Of a DNA stretch of 64,000 nucleotides, positions 37,627-53,750 are shown in pieces. The notes below the pieces were generated by a model that saw only the letters and a list, made by a program, of their open reading frames with translations, searched no databases and was not told where the DNA came from. A program made the translations under genes and the position numbers. The stretch is taken from positions 1 through 64,000 of the forward strand of contig NZ_VRKN01000013.1 of assembly GCF_008080435.1 (NCBI RefSeq), in the 5' to 3' direction. How positions within the stretch are numbered: the stretch's first letter is position 1; every line of letters begins with the position of its first letter. The stretch is from Enterobacter asburiae. GTDB taxonomy: Bacteria; Pseudomonadota; Gammaproteobacteria; Enterobacterales; Enterobacteriaceae.

Positions 37627-38764
37627 TCAGGCATCCCGCGTAAGCCCTTTTTCAATCACCCGCACCAGACGCTGTTTCTTCGGTAGCTGCACCTCGATCG
37701 CACAGGCATTACGCTTCTCAATTTGCTGCGCAATCGCCCATTCTATGTGTTCATCAAGAAGTGGGTGCTCACCTCTACGGCTTTCAAGCGCCCGCACATT
37801 CGCTTCATCCCACGGGGCATTCCCCAGCGCAACGGCAACATTACGCAGCCAGCGCAGATGACCGATGCGGCGAATGGCCGAACCTTCCGTCACTTTCAGG
37901 AACCAGGCTTCGGTCCAGGCGAATAACTCAATGAGCTGTGGCGCATGCAGCGCCTTACGCGGGCTGAAATCCTCTTCGTCCGTGAGCTGCGAATAGCGGT
38001 TCCACGGGCAGATCAACTGACAGTCGTCGCAGCCGTATATGCGGTTGCCGATAAGCGGTCGAAATTCCTCTGGAATGGCCCCTTCCAGTTCGATAGTGAG
38101 GTAGGAGATGCAGCGGCGCGCATCAACGGTGTAAGGCTCGACGATGGCACCCGTCGGGCAGATGGTCATGCAGGCCACGCAGCGACCACAGCCTTCCTCT
38201 ACCGGGCCGTCTACCGGCAGCGGTAAATCAATCAGCAGTTCACCCAGGAAGAAGAACGATCCGGCGTCGCGGCTCAGGATAAGTGAGTGCTTACCTGTCC
38301 AGCCAAGCCCGGCTTTTTCGGCGATCGGGCGCTCAAGAATAGGCGCAGAATCGACAAAGGGTCTAAAATTCAGCGAAACACAGTGCTGCTGAATAGTTTC
38401 CCCGAGTTTTTTTAAACGGTTACGCAAGAGCTTATGGTAATCACGTCCCAGGGCGTACCGGCTGACGTAACCCAAAGAGGGATTTTTTAGCGTGCGCGCA
38501 AAGGCCGCGTTGGCGGGCAGATAGTTCATGCGCACGCTGATGACGCGTAATGTGCCCGGCAAAAGCTCGTGAGGACGGGCGCGCATCATGCCATGACGCG
38601 CCATCCATTCCATTTCGCCGTGGTATTGTTTGTCCAGCCAGGCCTGCAGTTTTGGCTCGCTGGCGGAAAGGTCGGTATCGGTAATGCCCACCTTCTGGAA
38701 GCCAAGCTCAGCACCCCACTGTTTTATTTTTTGCGCTAATTCATTGAGATCGAGGGGCTGTGAC

Positions 38765-38766
<2 letters not shown>
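37627..38766 (-). CDS. queG: Epoxyqueuosine reductase QueG
   Basis: 379 residues from ATG 38766, the E. coli length. Cobalamin-binding N-terminal domain, then two ferredoxin-type cluster motifs (CGRCVACMTICPTGAI, CDDCQLICPW) and a C-terminal HEAT-like region. It performs the last step of queuosine synthesis in tRNA, reducing epoxyqueuosine. Its start codon interlocks with that of the divergent nnr. Confidence 0.96.
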
Positions 38767-40742
<1,976 letters not shown>

Positions 40743-40758
40743 GCGTAGGGATGACGGG

Positions 40759-42099
40759 ATGATAAATCGCGTTAAAGGTTGGTTGTTGGCTGCCACCGTG
40801 CTGCTGTGCGCGCAGGCCGGGGCGGCAAACCTCTCAGATATTCAGGTATCAAACGGCGAAAGCCAGGCCCGGATCACGTTCAGCTTTATGGGCGATCCTG
40901 AATATGCGTTTTCACAGCCAGATAGCCACAGCGTGGCACTGGATATCAAACAAACAGGCGTGATACAGGGGTTACCGCTGCGGTTCAGCGGTAACAATCT
41001 GGTGAAAAGTATCCGTTCGGGAACGCCCCAGGATAGCCAGTCGTTACGCCTGGTGGTCGATCTGACCGAAAAGGGCAAAACGAAGGCGGTGAAGCAGCAA
41101 AACGGGGCGAACTATACGGTGGTCTTTACCATCAATGCCGACGCACCGCCTCCGCCTCCACCGCCGCCGGTCGTTGCGAAGCGCGTGGAAGAACCGGTTT
41201 ATACGCCGCGTCCTTCTGAACCTGCGCGTAATCCGTTTAAATCGCAGAACGACCGCATTACCGCGGCAACCAGCAGCAATACGGTGACGCGTCCGGCGGC
41301 CAGCGCGCGACGCGCGACGGTCAGCGGTGACAAAGTGATTATCGCCATTGATGCGGGCCACGGCGGGGAAGATCCGGGGGCGATTGGCCCTGGCGGCACG
41401 CGAGAGAAAAACGTGACTATCGCTATCGCGCGTAAACTGCGTTCGCTACTCAATGACGACCCTATGTTTAAAGGCGTGTTGACCCGCGACGGGGATTACT
41501 TTATCTCCGTAATGGGACGCTCGGACGTGGCGCGTAAGCAAAACGCAAACTTCCTGGTCTCCATTCATGCGGACGCCGCACCGAATCGTAGCGCCACCGG
41601 CGCCTCGGTTTGGGTGCTGTCGAACCGTCGCGCCAACAGCGAAATGGCCAACTGGCTGGAAGAGCATGAGAAGCAGTCTGAACTGTTAGGCGGCGCGGGC
41701 GATGTGCTGGCGAATAGCCAGTCCGATCCGTACCTCAGCCAGGCGGTGCTGGATTTACAGTTCGGTCATTCTCAGCGCGTCGGGTATGATGTCGCCACTA
41801 ACGTATTGAACCAGCTGCAAAGCATTGGTGTGTTGCATAAGCGCCGTCCGGAACATGCCAGCCTCGGCGTTCTGCGCTCGCCGGATATCCCGTCCATCCT
41901 TGTAGAGACGGGCTTTATCAGTAACAACGGTGAAGAGCGTCTGTTGGGAAGCGACAGCTACCAGCAGCAAATTGCCGAAGCGATTTATAACGGTTTGCGT
42001 AAATACTTTGATGCCCATCCGCTGCAGTCCGCGCCACAAAGCGGCGCTGCCCAGACGGCCAGTGCAGCGCTACCGGGTGAGATGACCGCGACCAACTAA
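40759..42099 (+). CDS. amiB: N-acetylmuramoyl-L-alanine amidase AmiB
   Basis: 446 residues from ATG 40759. Signal peptide (about 1-22), AMIN domain that binds septal peptidoglycan (to about 127), a proline run (about 130-137), then the zinc amidase_3 domain. Zinc-ligand regions are [14 protein letters not shown] and SIHADAAP, and the catalytic glutamate is in LVETGFISN. It splits septal peptidoglycan with activation by EnvC. Confidence 0.96.
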   Translation: MINRVKGWLLAATVLLCAQAGAANLSDIQVSNGESQARITFSFMGDPEYAFSQPDSHSVALDIKQTGVIQGLPLRFSGNNLVKSIRSGTPQDSQSLRLVVDLTEKGKTKAVKQQNGANYTVVFTINADAPPPPPPPPVVAKRVEEPVYTPRPSEPARNPFKSQNDRITAATSSNTVTRPAASARRATVSGDKVIIAIDAGHGGEDPGAIGPGGTREKNVTIAIARKLRSLLNDDPMFKGVLTRDGDYFISVMGRSDVARKQNANFLVSIHADAAPNRSATGASVWVLSNRRANSEMANWLEEHEKQSELLGGAGDVLANSQSDPYLSQAVLDLQFGHSQRVGYDVATNVLNQLQSIGVLHKRRPEHASLGVLRSPDIPSILVETGFISNNGEERLLGSDSYQQQIAEAIYNGLRKYFDAHPLQSAPQSGAAQTASAALPGEMTATN

Positions 42100-42108
42100 G
42101 GAGAATTC

Positions 42109-43953
42109 ATGCCGATTCAGGTTCTACCGCCGCAGCTCGCGAACCAAATCGCCGCCGGTGAGGTGGTGGAACGCCCTGCGTCGGTGGTGAAGGAGCTGGT
42201 GGAAAACAGCCTCGATGCGGGCGCAACCCGCATCGATATTGATATCGAACGCGGTGGCGCGAAGCTAATCCGCATTCGCGACAACGGCTGCGGCATTAAA
42301 AAAGAGGAGCTGGCGCTGGCGCTGGCCCGTCACGCCACCAGTAAAATTGCCTCTCTGGATGACCTGGAAGCGATTATTAGCCTCGGTTTTCGCGGTGAAG
42401 CGCTGGCCAGTATCAGCTCGGTTTCGCGCTTAACGCTGACCTCCCGTACCGCTGAACAGCAGGAAGCCTGGCAGGCTTACGCCGAAGGGCGCGATATGGA
42501 TGTGACGGTCAAACCCGCGGCGCACCCTGTCGGCACGACGCTGGAAGTCCTGGATCTGTTCTACAACACCCCCGCCCGACGCAAGTTTATGCGTACCGAG
42601 AAGACCGAGTTCGGCCATATCGACGAGATCATTCGCCGTATCGCGCTGGCCCGCTTCGATGTCACCATCAACCTCAGCCACAACGGCAAGGTGATGCGCC
42701 AGTACCGCGCGGTGGCAGAAGGTGGACAAAAAGAGCGTCGTTTGGGGGCGATCTGCGGTACGCCGTTTCTGGAACAGGCACTGGCCATTGAGTGGCAGCA
42801 CGGCGATCTGGCTCTGCGCGGCTGGGTTGCCGATCCAAACGCGAGCAGTGCTGCGTTCTCTGAAATTCAGTATTGCTACGTAAACGGCCGCATGATGCGC
42901 GACCGTCTCATCAATCACGCGATTCGCCAGGCCTGCGAAGACAAACTCGGGGCCGATCAGCAGCCTGCTTTCGTCCTTTATCTGGAAATCGACCCCCATC
43001 AGGTGGATGTGAACGTCCATCCCGCCAAGCATGAGGTGCGGTTCCACCAGTCGCGTCTGGTTCACGACTTCATTTATCAGGGGGTGGCCGCCGTGCTGCA
43101 GCAGCAGGCAGAGCCAACGCTGCCGCTGGAGAACGACGCCCCTGCACCGCGTCCGCTGCCGGAAAACCGTGTAGCGGCAGGGCGCAACCATTTTGCGGAG
43201 CCTGCCGTCGCGCGTGAACCGGAAGCCCCGCGTTTTTCCCCGGCAGGGAGCGCACCGCGTCCGACGGGCGCGAACTACCCGAATGCTCAGCCAGGCTATC
43301 AGAAGCAGCAGGGCGCGTTGTACCGCAAGCTGCTGGAAACGCCAGCCGTGGAGCGTAAAGAGCACATTCCGGCCGCTCAGCCTTCTCTGGACGGCCATAG
43401 CCAGAGTTTTGGCCGGGTGCTGACGATTATCGCGCCGGATATGGCACTGCTTGAACGTGACGGCAAATTGATGCTTCTGGCGTTGCCGGTCGCCGAACGC
43501 TGGCTCAAGCAGGTGCAGCTCACGCCAGGCGAAAATGCAGCCTGTGCGCAGCCGTTGTTAATTCCGGTTCGCCTGAAAATATCCCTTGATGAAACAAGGG
43601 TATTGCAGCGCGCAGAGCCGCAGCTGGCGCAAATGGGTATTGAAACTGTGCTCGAACCACAACATGTGACAATTCGTGCAGTGCCTTTACCCTTACGCCA
43701 ACAAAATTTACAAAACTTGATTCCTGAACTGATAGGCTACCTGGCGCAGCAAACATCGTTTGATGCCGCCAACACCGCGCAGTGGATCGCCCGCCATCTG
43801 GCAAGTGAACATACGCCGTGGAGCATGGCGCAGGCCATTAGCGTGCTGGCGGAGGTGGAACGCCTCTGTCCGCATCTGGTGAAAACGCCGCCGGGTGGGT
43901 TATTACAACCTGTTGATTTACAAACGGCGATGAACGCCCTGAAACATGATTGA
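42109..43953 (+). CDS. mutL: DNA mismatch repair protein MutL
   Basis: 614 residues. N-terminal GHKL ATPase with [21 protein letters not shown] and [15 protein letters not shown] proline/alanine-rich linker spans about 335-430, then the C-terminal dimerisation domain. No endonuclease DQHA-type metal motif is expected in this group. It links MutS to MutH and UvrD. The end overlaps miaA by eight bases. Confidence 0.97.
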   Translation: MPIQVLPPQLANQIAAGEVVERPASVVKELVENSLDAGATRIDIDIERGGAKLIRIRDNGCGIKKEELALALARHATSKIASLDDLEAIISLGFRGEALASISSVSRLTLTSRTAEQQEAWQAYAEGRDMDVTVKPAAHPVGTTLEVLDLFYNTPARRKFMRTEKTEFGHIDEIIRRIALARFDVTINLSHNGKVMRQYRAVAEGGQKERRLGAICGTPFLEQALAIEWQHGDLALRGWVADPNASSAAFSEIQYCYVNGRMMRDRLINHAIRQACEDKLGADQQPAFVLYLEIDPHQVDVNVHPAKHEVRFHQSRLVHDFIYQGVAAVLQQQAEPTLPLENDAPAPRPLPENRVAAGRNHFAEPAVAREPEAPRFSPAGSAPRPTGANYPNAQPGYQKQQGALYRKLLETPAVERKEHIPAAQPSLDGHSQSFGRVLTIIAPDMALLERDGKLMLLALPVAERWLKQVQLTPGENAACAQPLLIPVRLKISLDETRVLQRAEPQLAQMGIETVLEPQHVTIRAVPLPLRQQNLQNLIPELIGYLAQQTSFDAANTAQWIARHLASEHTPWSMAQAISVLAEVERLCPHLVKTPPGGLLQPVDLQTAMNALKHD

Positions 43954-44896
43954 CGCAAGTAAGGCGAGCCTGCCTAAGGCAATTTTTTTAATGGGCCCAA
44001 CGGCCTCCGGCAAAACGGCGCTAGCCATTGAGTTGCGTAAAGTTTTGCCTGTAGAGTTGATTAGCGTCGACTCCGCCCTCATCTACCGGGGGATGGACAT
44101 CGGCACGGCGAAGCCTGACGCAGAAGAGTTGCGTGCGGCACCGCACCGTTTGCTGGATATTCTCGACCCGGCTCAGGCGTACTCCGCAGCGGATTTCCGC
44201 CGGGATGCCTTAGCCGAGATGGCCGAGATAACGGCGGCGGGACGTATACCGCTGTTGGTTGGCGGAACCATGCTCTATTTCAAGGCGTTGCTGGAGGGGT
44301 TGTCACCTCTGCCATCCGCGGATCCGGAAATAAGAGCGAAAATTGAGCAGCAGGCGGCAGAGCAGGGTTGGGACGTTTTGCATCAGCAACTGGCGGACAT
44401 TGACCCGGTTGCTGCAGCGCGGATCCATCCAAATGATCCGCAAAGGCTTTCCCGGGCACTGGAAGTTTTTTTCATTTCGGGTAAAACTTTAACGGAACTG
44501 ACGCAAACGTCAGGAGACGCTCTGCCGTATCAGGTGCATCAGTTCGCCATCGCCCCGGCGAGCCGTGAACTGCTCCATCAGCGAATTGAGCAGCGTTTTC
44601 ATCAGATGTTAGCTTCAGATTTTGAAGCAGAAGTGCGGGCGCTATTTGCCCGTGGAGATTTGCATACGGACATGCCTTCCATTCGTTGTGTGGGATACCG
44701 CCAGATGTGGTCGTATCTTGAAGGTGAAATTTCATACGATGAAATGGTTTATAGAGGTGTTTGCGCCACGAGACAGTTAGCGAAGCGCCAGATCACCTGG
44801 TTGCGCGGTTGGGACGGCGTTCACTGGTTAGACAGTGAAAAACCGCAACAGGCGTTAAACGAAGTGATTGAGGTTGTTGGTGATATCGCTCACTGA
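43946..44896 (+). CDS. miaA: tRNA dimethylallyltransferase MiaA
   Basis: 316 residues. P-loop [14 protein letters not shown] near residue 17, then [18 protein letters not shown], the substrate site. It adds dimethylallyl to A37 of UNN-decoding tRNAs, before MiaB. Upstream of hfq; in E. coli hfq promoters lie within miaA. Confidence 0.97.
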   Translation: MIDASKASLPKAIFLMGPTASGKTALAIELRKVLPVELISVDSALIYRGMDIGTAKPDAEELRAAPHRLLDILDPAQAYSAADFRRDALAEMAEITAAGRIPLLVGGTMLYFKALLEGLSPLPSADPEIRAKIEQQAAEQGWDVLHQQLADIDPVAAARIHPNDPQRLSRALEVFFISGKTLTELTQTSGDALPYQVHQFAIAPASRELLHQRIEQRFHQMLASDFEAEVRALFARGDLHTDMPSIRCVGYRQMWSYLEGEISYDEMVYRGVCATRQLAKRQITWLRGWDGVHWLDSEKPQQALNEVIEVVGDIAH

Positions 44897-44969
44897 ATGT
44901 GTACAATTGAGACGTATCGTGCGCAATTTTTCAGAATCGCAAGGTTCTAAGTACAAAACAAGCATATAA

Positions 44970-45293
<324 letters not shown>

Positions 45294-45367
45294 GGTTTCG
45301 CACTGTTATCCACACGGGGAGCCAGGGATCCTGCGTTCCCCGCTGATCTTTTTAGAGAGGTTTACGC

Positions 45368-46648
45368 TTGTTTGACCGTTATGATGCCGGTGAGCAGGCG
45401 GTGCTGGTACACATCTATTTTTCGCAAGACAAAGATATGGAAGACCTCCAGGAGTTTGAATCTCTGGTCTCTTCCGCCGGTGTCGAAGCAATGCAGGTGA
45501 TTACCGGTAGCCGTAAAGCGCCGCACCCAAAGTATTTTGTTGGTGAAGGTAAAGCAGTCGAAATTGCGGATGCCGTAAAAGCAACCGGCGCGTCAGTCGT
45601 GTTGTTTGATCATGCGCTGTCTCCAGCCCAGGAGCGCAACCTGGAAGCCCTTTGCGAATGCCGTGTTATCGATCGCACGGGTTTGATTTTGGATATTTTT
45701 GCTCAGCGTGCACGTACCCACGAAGGGAAACTGCAGGTTGAGCTGGCGCAGCTGCGCCATCTGGCAACGCGTCTGGTGCGTGGCTGGACACACCTTGAAA
45801 GACAAAAAGGCGGGATTGGTTTGCGCGGCCCGGGTGAAACCCAGCTTGAAACCGACCGTCGTTTGCTGCGTGGCCGAATTACCCAGATCCTCTCACGTCT
45901 GGAACGTGTAGAGAAACAGCGTGAACAGGGACGTCGGGCGCGAACCAAAGCCGATATCCCGACGGTGTCGCTGGTGGGCTATACCAACGCCGGTAAATCC
46001 ACCCTGTTTAACCAGATAACCGAGGCCCAGGTTTATGCCGCAGACCAGTTGTTTGCGACCCTGGACCCTACGCTGCGCCGTATTGACGTTGCAGACGTCG
46101 GTGAAACGGTGCTGGCGGATACCGTAGGGTTTATCCGCCATCTGCCGCATGACCTGGTGGCGGCGTTTAAAGCCACCCTGCAGGAGACGCGACAGGCGAC
46201 TTTGCTGCTGCACGTGATTGATGCAGCAGACGTGCGCGTGCAGGAGAACATCGACGCGGTGAACGTGGTGCTCGAAGAGATCGACGCCCACGAGATCCCA
46301 ACGCTGTTGGTCATGAACAAGATCGATATGCTGGACGATTTCGAACCGCGTATCGACAGAGATGAAGAAAACAAACCGATTCGGGTCTGGCTATCCGCCC
46401 AGACCGGTATTGGTGTGCCACTGCTTTTCCAGGCTTTGACAGAACGTCTTTCCGGTGAGGTAGCTCAGCACACGCTGCGACTGCCGCCACAGGAAGGCAG
46501 GCTGCGCAGCCGGTTTTATCAGCTTCAGGCGATAGAAAAAGAGTGGATGGAGGATGACGGCAGCGTGGGGATGCAGGTGCGTATGCCGATCGTTGACTGG
46601 CGTCGCCTCTGTAAACAAGAACCTGCGCTGGTCGACTATATCGTCTGA
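45368..46648 (+). CDS. hflX: Ribosome-splitting GTPase HflX
   Basis: 426 residues from a TTG start at 45368 (GAGAGG upstream), as in E. coli. N-terminal HflX domain with the glycine-rich loop in [18 protein letters not shown], then the GTPase domain with G1 ([12 protein letters not shown], about residue 200), DTVGFI and NKIDM. It rescues stalled 70S ribosomes under heat stress. Between hfq and hflK. Confidence 0.96.
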   Translation: MFDRYDAGEQAVLVHIYFSQDKDMEDLQEFESLVSSAGVEAMQVITGSRKAPHPKYFVGEGKAVEIADAVKATGASVVLFDHALSPAQERNLEALCECRVIDRTGLILDIFAQRARTHEGKLQVELAQLRHLATRLVRGWTHLERQKGGIGLRGPGETQLETDRRLLRGRITQILSRLERVEKQREQGRRARTKADIPTVSLVGYTNAGKSTLFNQITEAQVYAADQLFATLDPTLRRIDVADVGETVLADTVGFIRHLPHDLVAAFKATLQETRQATLLLHVIDAADVRVQENIDAVNVVLEEIDAHEIPTLLVMNKIDMLDDFEPRIDRDEENKPIRVWLSAQTGIGVPLLFQALTERLSGEVAQHTLRLPPQEGRLRSRFYQLQAIEKEWMEDDGSVGMQVRMPIVDWRRLCKQEPALVDYIV

Positions 46649-46704
46649 TCAGAAAGGGGATGCCTGAATAATTCGCCCTTGCATAACAAATATGGAGCAT
46701 ATAC

Positions 46705-47964
46705 ATGGCGTGGAATCAGCCCGGTAATAACGGACAAGACCGCGACCCGTGGGGAAGCAGCAAACCTGGCGGCAACTCTGAGGGAAATGGCAACAAAGGT
46801 GGTCGCGAGCAGGGGCCGCCGGATCTGGATGATATCTTCCGCAAACTGAGCAAGAAGCTTGGTGGCCTTGGCGGAGGAAAAGGTTCTGGCTCGGGTGGCA
46901 ATTCCACTCAGAGTTCGCGCCCGCCAATGGGGGGCCGCGTAGTGGGCATCGTGGCCGCTGCGGTGGTCATCATCTGGGCAGCCAGCGGGTTCTACACCAT
47001 TAAAGAAGCAGAACGCGGCGTGGTCACCCGTTTCGGCAAGTTCAGCCATCTGGTTGAGCCAGGTCTGAACTGGAAGCCGACCTTCATTGACGACGTGACC
47101 GCGGTAAACGTGGAATCCGTCCGTGAACTGGCCGCCTCTGGCGTGATGCTGACCTCTGACGAAAACGTGGTGCGCGTTGAGATGAACGTGCAGTACCGCG
47201 TGACCGATCCTGAGCGTTATCTGTTTAGCGTGACCAGCGCCGATGACAGCCTGCGTCAGGCGACCGACAGCGCCCTGCGTGGCGTGATCGGTAAATACAC
47301 CATGGACCGTATCCTGACCGAAGGTCGTACCGTTATTCGTAGCGATACCCAGCGCGAGCTGGAAGAGACCATTCGTCCGTACAACATGGGTATCACCCTG
47401 CTGGACGTCAACTTCCAGGCTGCGCGTCCGCCGGAAGAGGTGAAAGCCGCATTTGACGATGCGATTGCTGCCCGTGAAAACGAACAGCAGTACATCCGTG
47501 AAGCAGAAGCGTACACCAACGAAGTTCAGCCACGCGCTAACGGTCAGGCGCAGCGTATTCTGGAAGAAGCGCGCGCGTATAAGACGCAGACCATCCTGGA
47601 AGCACAGGGTGAAGTGGCTCGCTTCGCGAAGATCCTGCCGGAATATAAAGCGGCGCCGGAAATTACCCGTGAGCGTCTCTATATCGAGACCATGGAAAAA
47701 GTGCTGAGCCACACCCGCAAGGTGTTGGTTAACGACAATAAAGGCGGAAACCTGATGGTTCTGCCGCTGGATCAGATGCTAAAAGGCAGTTCTGCGCCAG
47801 CAGCGAAAGGCGACACCAGCGGCGCGAACAACCTGCTGCGTTTGCCGCCAGCCTCAACAGGCAGCGCCAGCACGAACACAACGCCTTCTTCGAACGATGG
47901 TGACATTATGGACCAACGCCGTGCTAACGCGCAGCGTAACGACTACCAGCGTCAGGGGGAATAA
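46705..47964 (+). CDS. hflK: FtsH regulator HflK
   Basis: 419 residues. A glycine/asparagine-rich cytoplasmic N-terminus (to about 75) is followed by one membrane helix (VVGIVAAAVVIIWAASGFY) and an SPFH/band-7 domain in the periplasm, then a coiled coil. With HflC it forms a large cage around FtsH. The stop is two bases before the hflC start. Confidence 0.96.
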   Translation: MAWNQPGNNGQDRDPWGSSKPGGNSEGNGNKGGREQGPPDLDDIFRKLSKKLGGLGGGKGSGSGGNSTQSSRPPMGGRVVGIVAAAVVIIWAASGFYTIKEAERGVVTRFGKFSHLVEPGLNWKPTFIDDVTAVNVESVRELAASGVMLTSDENVVRVEMNVQYRVTDPERYLFSVTSADDSLRQATDSALRGVIGKYTMDRILTEGRTVIRSDTQRELEETIRPYNMGITLLDVNFQAARPPEEVKAAFDDAIAARENEQQYIREAEAYTNEVQPRANGQAQRILEEARAYKTQTILEAQGEVARFAKILPEYKAAPEITRERLYIETMEKVLSHTRKVLVNDNKGGNLMVLPLDQMLKGSSAPAAKGDTSGANNLLRLPPASTGSASTNTTPSSNDGDIMDQRRANAQRNDYQRQGE

Positions 47965-47966
47965 GG

Positions 47967-48971
47967 ATGCGTAAGTCAGTTATTGCGATTATCGTCATCG
48001 TACTGGTCGCGCTTTATACCTCGATCTTTGTGGTGAAAGAAGGCGAGCGTGGGATTAAGTTCCAGTTCAGCAGCGTCGTGCGTGATGGCGACAAACGCCC
48101 GGTGATTTACGAGCCGGGCCTGCACTTCAAGGTGCCGTTCATTCAGTCAGTGAAAACGCTTGATGCGCGTATCCAGACCATGGATAACCAGGCCGACCGT
48201 TTCGTGACCAAAGAGAAGAAAGACCTGATCGTTGATTCCTATATCAAATGGCGCATCAGCGATTTCAGCCGTTATTTCCTGGCAACGGGCGGTGGTGACG
48301 TTTCTCAGGCAGAAGTGCTGCTGAAACGTAAGTTCTCTGACCGTCTGCGTTCCGAGATTGGTCGTCTGGATGTGAAAGACATCGTGACCGACTCCCGTGG
48401 TCGTCTGACCCTGGAAGTTCGCGATGCGCTGAACTCCGGTACCGCGGGCACCGAAGACGAAGTTTCAACGCCGGCAGCAGATGATGCGATTGCCAAAGCG
48501 GCTGAACGCGTTCAGGCGGAAACCAACGGTAAAGTGCCGGTGATCAACCCGAACAGTATGGCTGCGCTGGGTATTGAAGTGGTTGATGTGCGTATCAAGC
48601 AGATCAACCTGCCAGTCGAAGTGTCCGAGGCGATTTACAACCGTATGCGCGCCGAGCGTGAAGCGGTAGCCCGTCGTCACCGTTCACAGGGCCAGGAAGA
48701 GGCTGAGAAGCTGCGTGCAGCTGCGGACTATGAAGTCACCAAGACGCTGGCGGAATCTGAGCGCCAGGGCCGTATCCTGCGCGGTGAAGGCGATGCCGAA
48801 GCGGCGAAGCTGTTCGCTGATGCCTTCAGCCAGGATCCTGACTTCTACGCCTTTATCCGTAGCCTGCGTGCTTACGAGAATAGCTTCCAGAGCAACCAGG
48901 ATGTGATGGTGCTCAGCCCGGACAGCGATTTCTTCCGTTATATGAAGACGCCGACTAACGCAACGCGATAA
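47967..48971 (+). CDS. hflC: FtsH regulator HflC
   Basis: 334 residues. N-terminal membrane anchor (VIAIIVIVLVALYTSIFVV), SPFH domain and a long alanine/glutamate-rich coiled coil (HRSQGQEEAEKLRAAADYE). Partner of HflK in the FtsH complex. Last gene before a strong terminator. Confidence 0.96.
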   Translation: MRKSVIAIIVIVLVALYTSIFVVKEGERGIKFQFSSVVRDGDKRPVIYEPGLHFKVPFIQSVKTLDARIQTMDNQADRFVTKEKKDLIVDSYIKWRISDFSRYFLATGGGDVSQAEVLLKRKFSDRLRSEIGRLDVKDIVTDSRGRLTLEVRDALNSGTAGTEDEVSTPAADDAIAKAAERVQAETNGKVPVINPNSMAALGIEVVDVRIKQINLPVEVSEAIYNRMRAEREAVARRHRSQGQEEAEKLRAAADYEVTKTLAESERQGRILRGEGDAEAAKLFADAFSQDPDFYAFIRSLRAYENSFQSNQDVMVLSPDSDFFRYMKTPTNATR

Positions 48972-48993
48972 ACTCAGGCTCGTTTGAGTATTC

Positions 48994-49024
48994 AAACCAC
49001 CGCTCTCAACGGAGCGGTGGTTTT
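48994..49024 (+). terminator. Terminator after hflC
   Basis: AAACCACCGCT pairs with AGCGGTGGTTT (11 bp) and is followed by T-rich sequence. Confidence 0.93.
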
Positions 49025-49042
49025 CTTTTATAAGGAATAAAA

Positions 49043-49240
49043 ATGAATTCAACGATCTGGCTCGCACTGGCCCTGGTTCTGGTGCTGGAAGGTCTTGGAC
49101 CGATGCTTTATCCGCGCGCCTGGCGTCGAATGATCGCCACGATGAGCCAACTGCCGGATAATATTTTGCGTCGTTTTGGCGGAGGTCTTGTGGTTGCGGG
49201 TATCGTTATCTACTACATGTTGAAGAAAACGATTGGCTGA
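49043..49240 (+). CDS. yjeT: Small membrane protein YjeT (DUF2065)
   Basis: 65 residues, two hydrophobic helices (TIWLALALVLVLEGLGPMLY and GGGLVVAGIVIYYML) with a basic loop between. Conserved between hflC and purA in enterobacteria. Function unknown. AAGGAATAAAA precedes the ATG. Confidence 0.9.
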   Translation: MNSTIWLALALVLVLEGLGPMLYPRAWRRMIATMSQLPDNILRRFGGGLVVAGIVIYYMLKKTIG

Positions 49241-49251
49241 TCAAAAAGTAG

Positions 49252-50643
<1,392 letters not shown>

Positions 50644-50657
50644 TCTTCGTGAATGCT

Positions 50658-50704
50658 GGCCTGCGGGGTGACCCGTAGGCCGGATAAGCGTAGCGCCATC
50701 CGGC
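50658..50704. repeat. Hairpin and overlapping REP after purA
   Basis: GGCCTGCGGG-GTGA-CCCGTAGGCC (50658-50681) overlaps a REP with arms GCCGGAT and ATCCGGC (50679-50704). Together they probably end purA transcripts. Confidence 0.75.
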
Positions 50705-50836
50705 GAACGCTCCTGGATCTCCGCTTTTTCGCCCCGTCTGTCAAATAAATTAGCCCCTAACTATCTGGCTGGTTTATCATCATTAATGAATATCTCTGCG
50801 GTTTGACCGCGTTTTCCCTTTTTTCCTGAGGTTGAT

Positions 50837-51262
50837 GTGCAGTTAACAAGTTTCACCGATTACGGCTTACGTGCGCTGATCTACATGGCGTCGTTACCCG
50901 AGGGGAAGATGACCAGTATCTCTGAAGTCACAGAGGTCTACGGCGTATCCCGTAATCATATGGTCAAAATAATCAATCAACTTAGTCGTGCCGGATACGT
51001 TGCTGCCGTCCGCGGGAAGAATGGTGGGATCCGTCTCGGTAAACCGGCACAGAGTATTCGTGTTGGCGATGTGGTACGTGAACTGGAGCCGCTGTCTCTG
51101 GTGAACTGCAGTAGCGAGTTCTGCCACATCACGCCCGCTTGCCGCCTGAAAAAGGCGCTTTCAAAGGCCGTGCAAAGTTTTCTCATGGAGTTGGATAACT
51201 ACACGCTGGCCGATTTGGTTGAAGAGAATCAACCGCTTTATAAATTATTGCTGGTGGAATGA
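50837..51262 (+). CDS. nsrR: Nitric oxide-sensing repressor NsrR
   Basis: 141 residues from a GTG start at 50837. Rrf2-family winged helix ([20 protein letters not shown]) and the three cluster cysteines C91, C96 and C102. Nitric oxide destroys the iron-sulfur cluster and relieves repression of detoxification genes. Immediately upstream of rnr, as in E. coli. Confidence 0.96.
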   Translation: MQLTSFTDYGLRALIYMASLPEGKMTSISEVTEVYGVSRNHMVKIINQLSRAGYVAAVRGKNGGIRLGKPAQSIRVGDVVRELEPLSLVNCSSEFCHITPACRLKKALSKAVQSFLMELDNYTLADLVEENQPLYKLLLVE

Positions 51263-51300
51263 AGAAAATTTCCACCGGAGCTGACAACGGAGGAACCGAC

Positions 51301-53745
51301 ATGTCACATGATCCTTTCCAGGAACGCGAAGCCGAAAAATACGCGAATCCTATTCCCAGCCGCGAGTTCATCATTGAACACTTAACAAAACGCGAAAAAC
51401 CCGCCAATCGTGAAGAACTTGCCGTTGAATTAAACATTGAAGGTGAAGAGCAAATTGAAGCCCTTCGCCGCCGCCTGCGCGCAATGGAGCGTGACGGGCA
51501 GCTGGTCTTTACCCGCCGCCAGTGCTACGCGCTGCCAGAACGCCTCGATCTGCTAAAAGGGACCGTCATTGGTCACCGCGACGGTTTTGGCTTCCTGCGC
51601 GTAGAAGGCCGTAAAGACGATCTGTACCTCTCATCTGAACAGATGAAAATGTGCATCCACGGCGACCAGATCCTGGCGCAGCCGCTGGGCGCTGACCGTA
51701 AAGGTCGCCGCGAAGCGCGCGTGGTACGCGTTCTGGTGCCAAAAACCAGCCAGATTGTTGGCCGCTACTTTACCGACGCGGGCGTGGGCTTCGTGGTGCC
51801 GGACGACAGCCGTCTGAGCTTCGACATTCTGATCCCACCTGAAGAGGTGATGGGCGCCCGCATGGGCTTTGTGGTGGTGGTGGAACTCACCCAGCGCCCA
51901 ACCCGTCGCACCAAAGCGGTAGGTAAAATCGTCGAAGTGCTTGGCGATAACATGGGCACCACGATGGCCGTTGATATGGCATTGCGCACCCATGAAATTC
52001 CGTACATCTGGCCGAAAGCGGTTGAAGAGCAGATCGAAAGCCTGCGCGAAGAAGTCCCGGAAGAATCCAAAGTGGGCCGCGTGGATCTGCGCTCCCTGCC
52101 GCTGGTCACTATCGATGGTGAAGACGCCCGCGACTTCGATGACGCCGTCTACTGCGAGAAAAAACGCGGTGGCGGCTGGCGTCTGTGGGTCGCTATTGCA
52201 GACGTAAGCTACTATGTTCGTCCGCACACCCCGCTGGATAACGAAGCACGCAGCCGCGGTACCTCGGTCTACTTCCCGTCTCAGGTTGTACCGATGCTGC
52301 CGGAAGTGCTGTCTAACGGCCTGTGCTCCCTGAACCCACAGGTTGACCGCCTCTGTATGGTTTGCGAGATGACTATCTCCACCAAAGGGCGCTTAACCGG
52401 CTACAAGTTCTACGAAGCGGTGATGAGCTCGCATGCGCGTCTGACCTATACCAAAGTCTGGCATATGCTGCAGGGCGACCAGGATCTGCGCGAACAGTAC
52501 GCGCCGCTGGTCAAACACATCGAAGAGCTGCATAACCTCTACAAAACGCTGGATCAGGCGCGCGAAGAGCGCGGCGGGATCTCGTTTGAGAGTGAAGAAG
52601 CGAAATTTATTTTCAACGCAGAACGCCGCATTGAGCGTATCGAGCAGACCCAGCGTAACGATGCGCACAAGCTGATCGAAGAGTGTATGATTCTGGCGAA
52701 CATCTCGGCGGCACGATTCGTTGAGAAAGCCAAAGAGCCTGCGCTGTTCCGTATTCACGATAAACCGTCAACGGAAGCCATCACCGCGTTCCGCTCTGTG
52801 CTGGCTGAACTGGGTCTGGAGCTGCCTGGCGGTAACAAGCCAGAGCCGCGCGATTACGCCGAGCTGCTGGAGTCCATTGGCGATCGTCCTGACGCAGAAA
52901 TGCTGCAGACGATGCTGCTGCGCTCTATGAAACAGGCAATTTACGATCCGGAAAACCGGGGACACTTCGGTCTGGCGCTGCAGTCTTACGCCCACTTTAC
53001 GTCGCCGATCCGTCGTTACCCTGACCTCTCTCTGCACCGTGCGATCAAGTATCTGCTGGCGCAGGAGCAGGGCCATAAAGGGAACACCACCGAAACCGGT
53101 GGCTATCACTATTCGATGGAAGAGATGCTGCAGCTGGGTCAGCACTGCTCCATGACCGAACGTCGTGCCGATGAAGCAACACGTGACGTGGCGGACTGGC
53201 TGAAGTGTGACTTTATGCTCGATCAGGTCGGTAACGTCTTTAAAGGCGTGATTGCCAGCGTGACCGGCTTTGGTTTCTTCGTTCGCCTGGACGAGCTGTT
53301 CATCGACGGTCTGGTGCACGTCTCCAGCCTGGATAACGACTACTACCGCTTCGACCAGGTCGGTCAGCGCCTGATTGGTGAATCTGGCGGCCAGACCTAT
53401 CGTCTGGGCGACCGTGTGGAAGTGAAGGTCGAAGCCGTGAATATGGACGATCGTAAAATCGACTTCAGCCTGATCTCCAGCGAACGCGCGCCGCGTAACG
53501 TCGGTAAAACCGAGCGTGAAAGGGCGAAAAAAACCGGTAACGGTAAACCGGGCGGCGGTAAACGTCGTCAGGCGGGCAAGAAGGTAAACTTCGAGCCGGA
53601 CAGCGCGTTCCGCGGCGAGAAGAAACCGAAGCCGAAGGCGGCGAAGAAAGAAGCCCGTTCAGCGAAAAAACCTTCCGCTAAAACGCAGAAAATAGCTGCC
53701 GCCACCAAAGCGAAGCGCGCGGCCAAGAAAAAGCAGGCGGAGTAA
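51301..53745 (+). CDS. rnr: Exoribonuclease R
   Basis: 814 residues from ATG 51301. Helix-turn-helix N-terminus, cold-shock domains, RNB catalytic core with [13 protein letters not shown] (catalytic aspartates about 272-286), S1 domain (about 645-725) and a lysine-rich tail of about 90 residues. It degrades structured RNA 3' to 5' and acts in tmRNA quality control. Upstream codons to 51259 lie right after nsrR and are rejected. Confidence 0.97.
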   Translation: MSHDPFQEREAEKYANPIPSREFIIEHLTKREKPANREELAVELNIEGEEQIEALRRRLRAMERDGQLVFTRRQCYALPERLDLLKGTVIGHRDGFGFLRVEGRKDDLYLSSEQMKMCIHGDQILAQPLGADRKGRREARVVRVLVPKTSQIVGRYFTDAGVGFVVPDDSRLSFDILIPPEEVMGARMGFVVVVELTQRPTRRTKAVGKIVEVLGDNMGTTMAVDMALRTHEIPYIWPKAVEEQIESLREEVPEESKVGRVDLRSLPLVTIDGEDARDFDDAVYCEKKRGGGWRLWVAIADVSYYVRPHTPLDNEARSRGTSVYFPSQVVPMLPEVLSNGLCSLNPQVDRLCMVCEMTISTKGRLTGYKFYEAVMSSHARLTYTKVWHMLQGDQDLREQYAPLVKHIEELHNLYKTLDQAREERGGISFESEEAKFIFNAERRIERIEQTQRNDAHKLIEECMILANISAARFVEKAKEPALFRIHDKPSTEAITAFRSVLAELGLELPGGNKPEPRDYAELLESIGDRPDAEMLQTMLLRSMKQAIYDPENRGHFGLALQSYAHFTSPIRRYPDLSLHRAIKYLLAQEQGHKGNTTETGGYHYSMEEMLQLGQHCSMTERRADEATRDVADWLKCDFMLDQVGNVFKGVIASVTGFGFFVRLDELFIDGLVHVSSLDNDYYRFDQVGQRLIGESGGQTYRLGDRVEVKVEAVNMDDRKIDFSLISSERAPRNVGKTERERAKKTGNGKPGGGKRRQAGKKVNFEPDSAFRGEKKPKPKAAKKEARSAKKPSAKTQKIAAATKAKRAAKKKQAE

Positions 53746-53750
53746 ATTCT

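Noticed and set aside
42430..43398. 322-residue ORF opposite mutL
   Set aside because: Antisense of MutL coding sequence.
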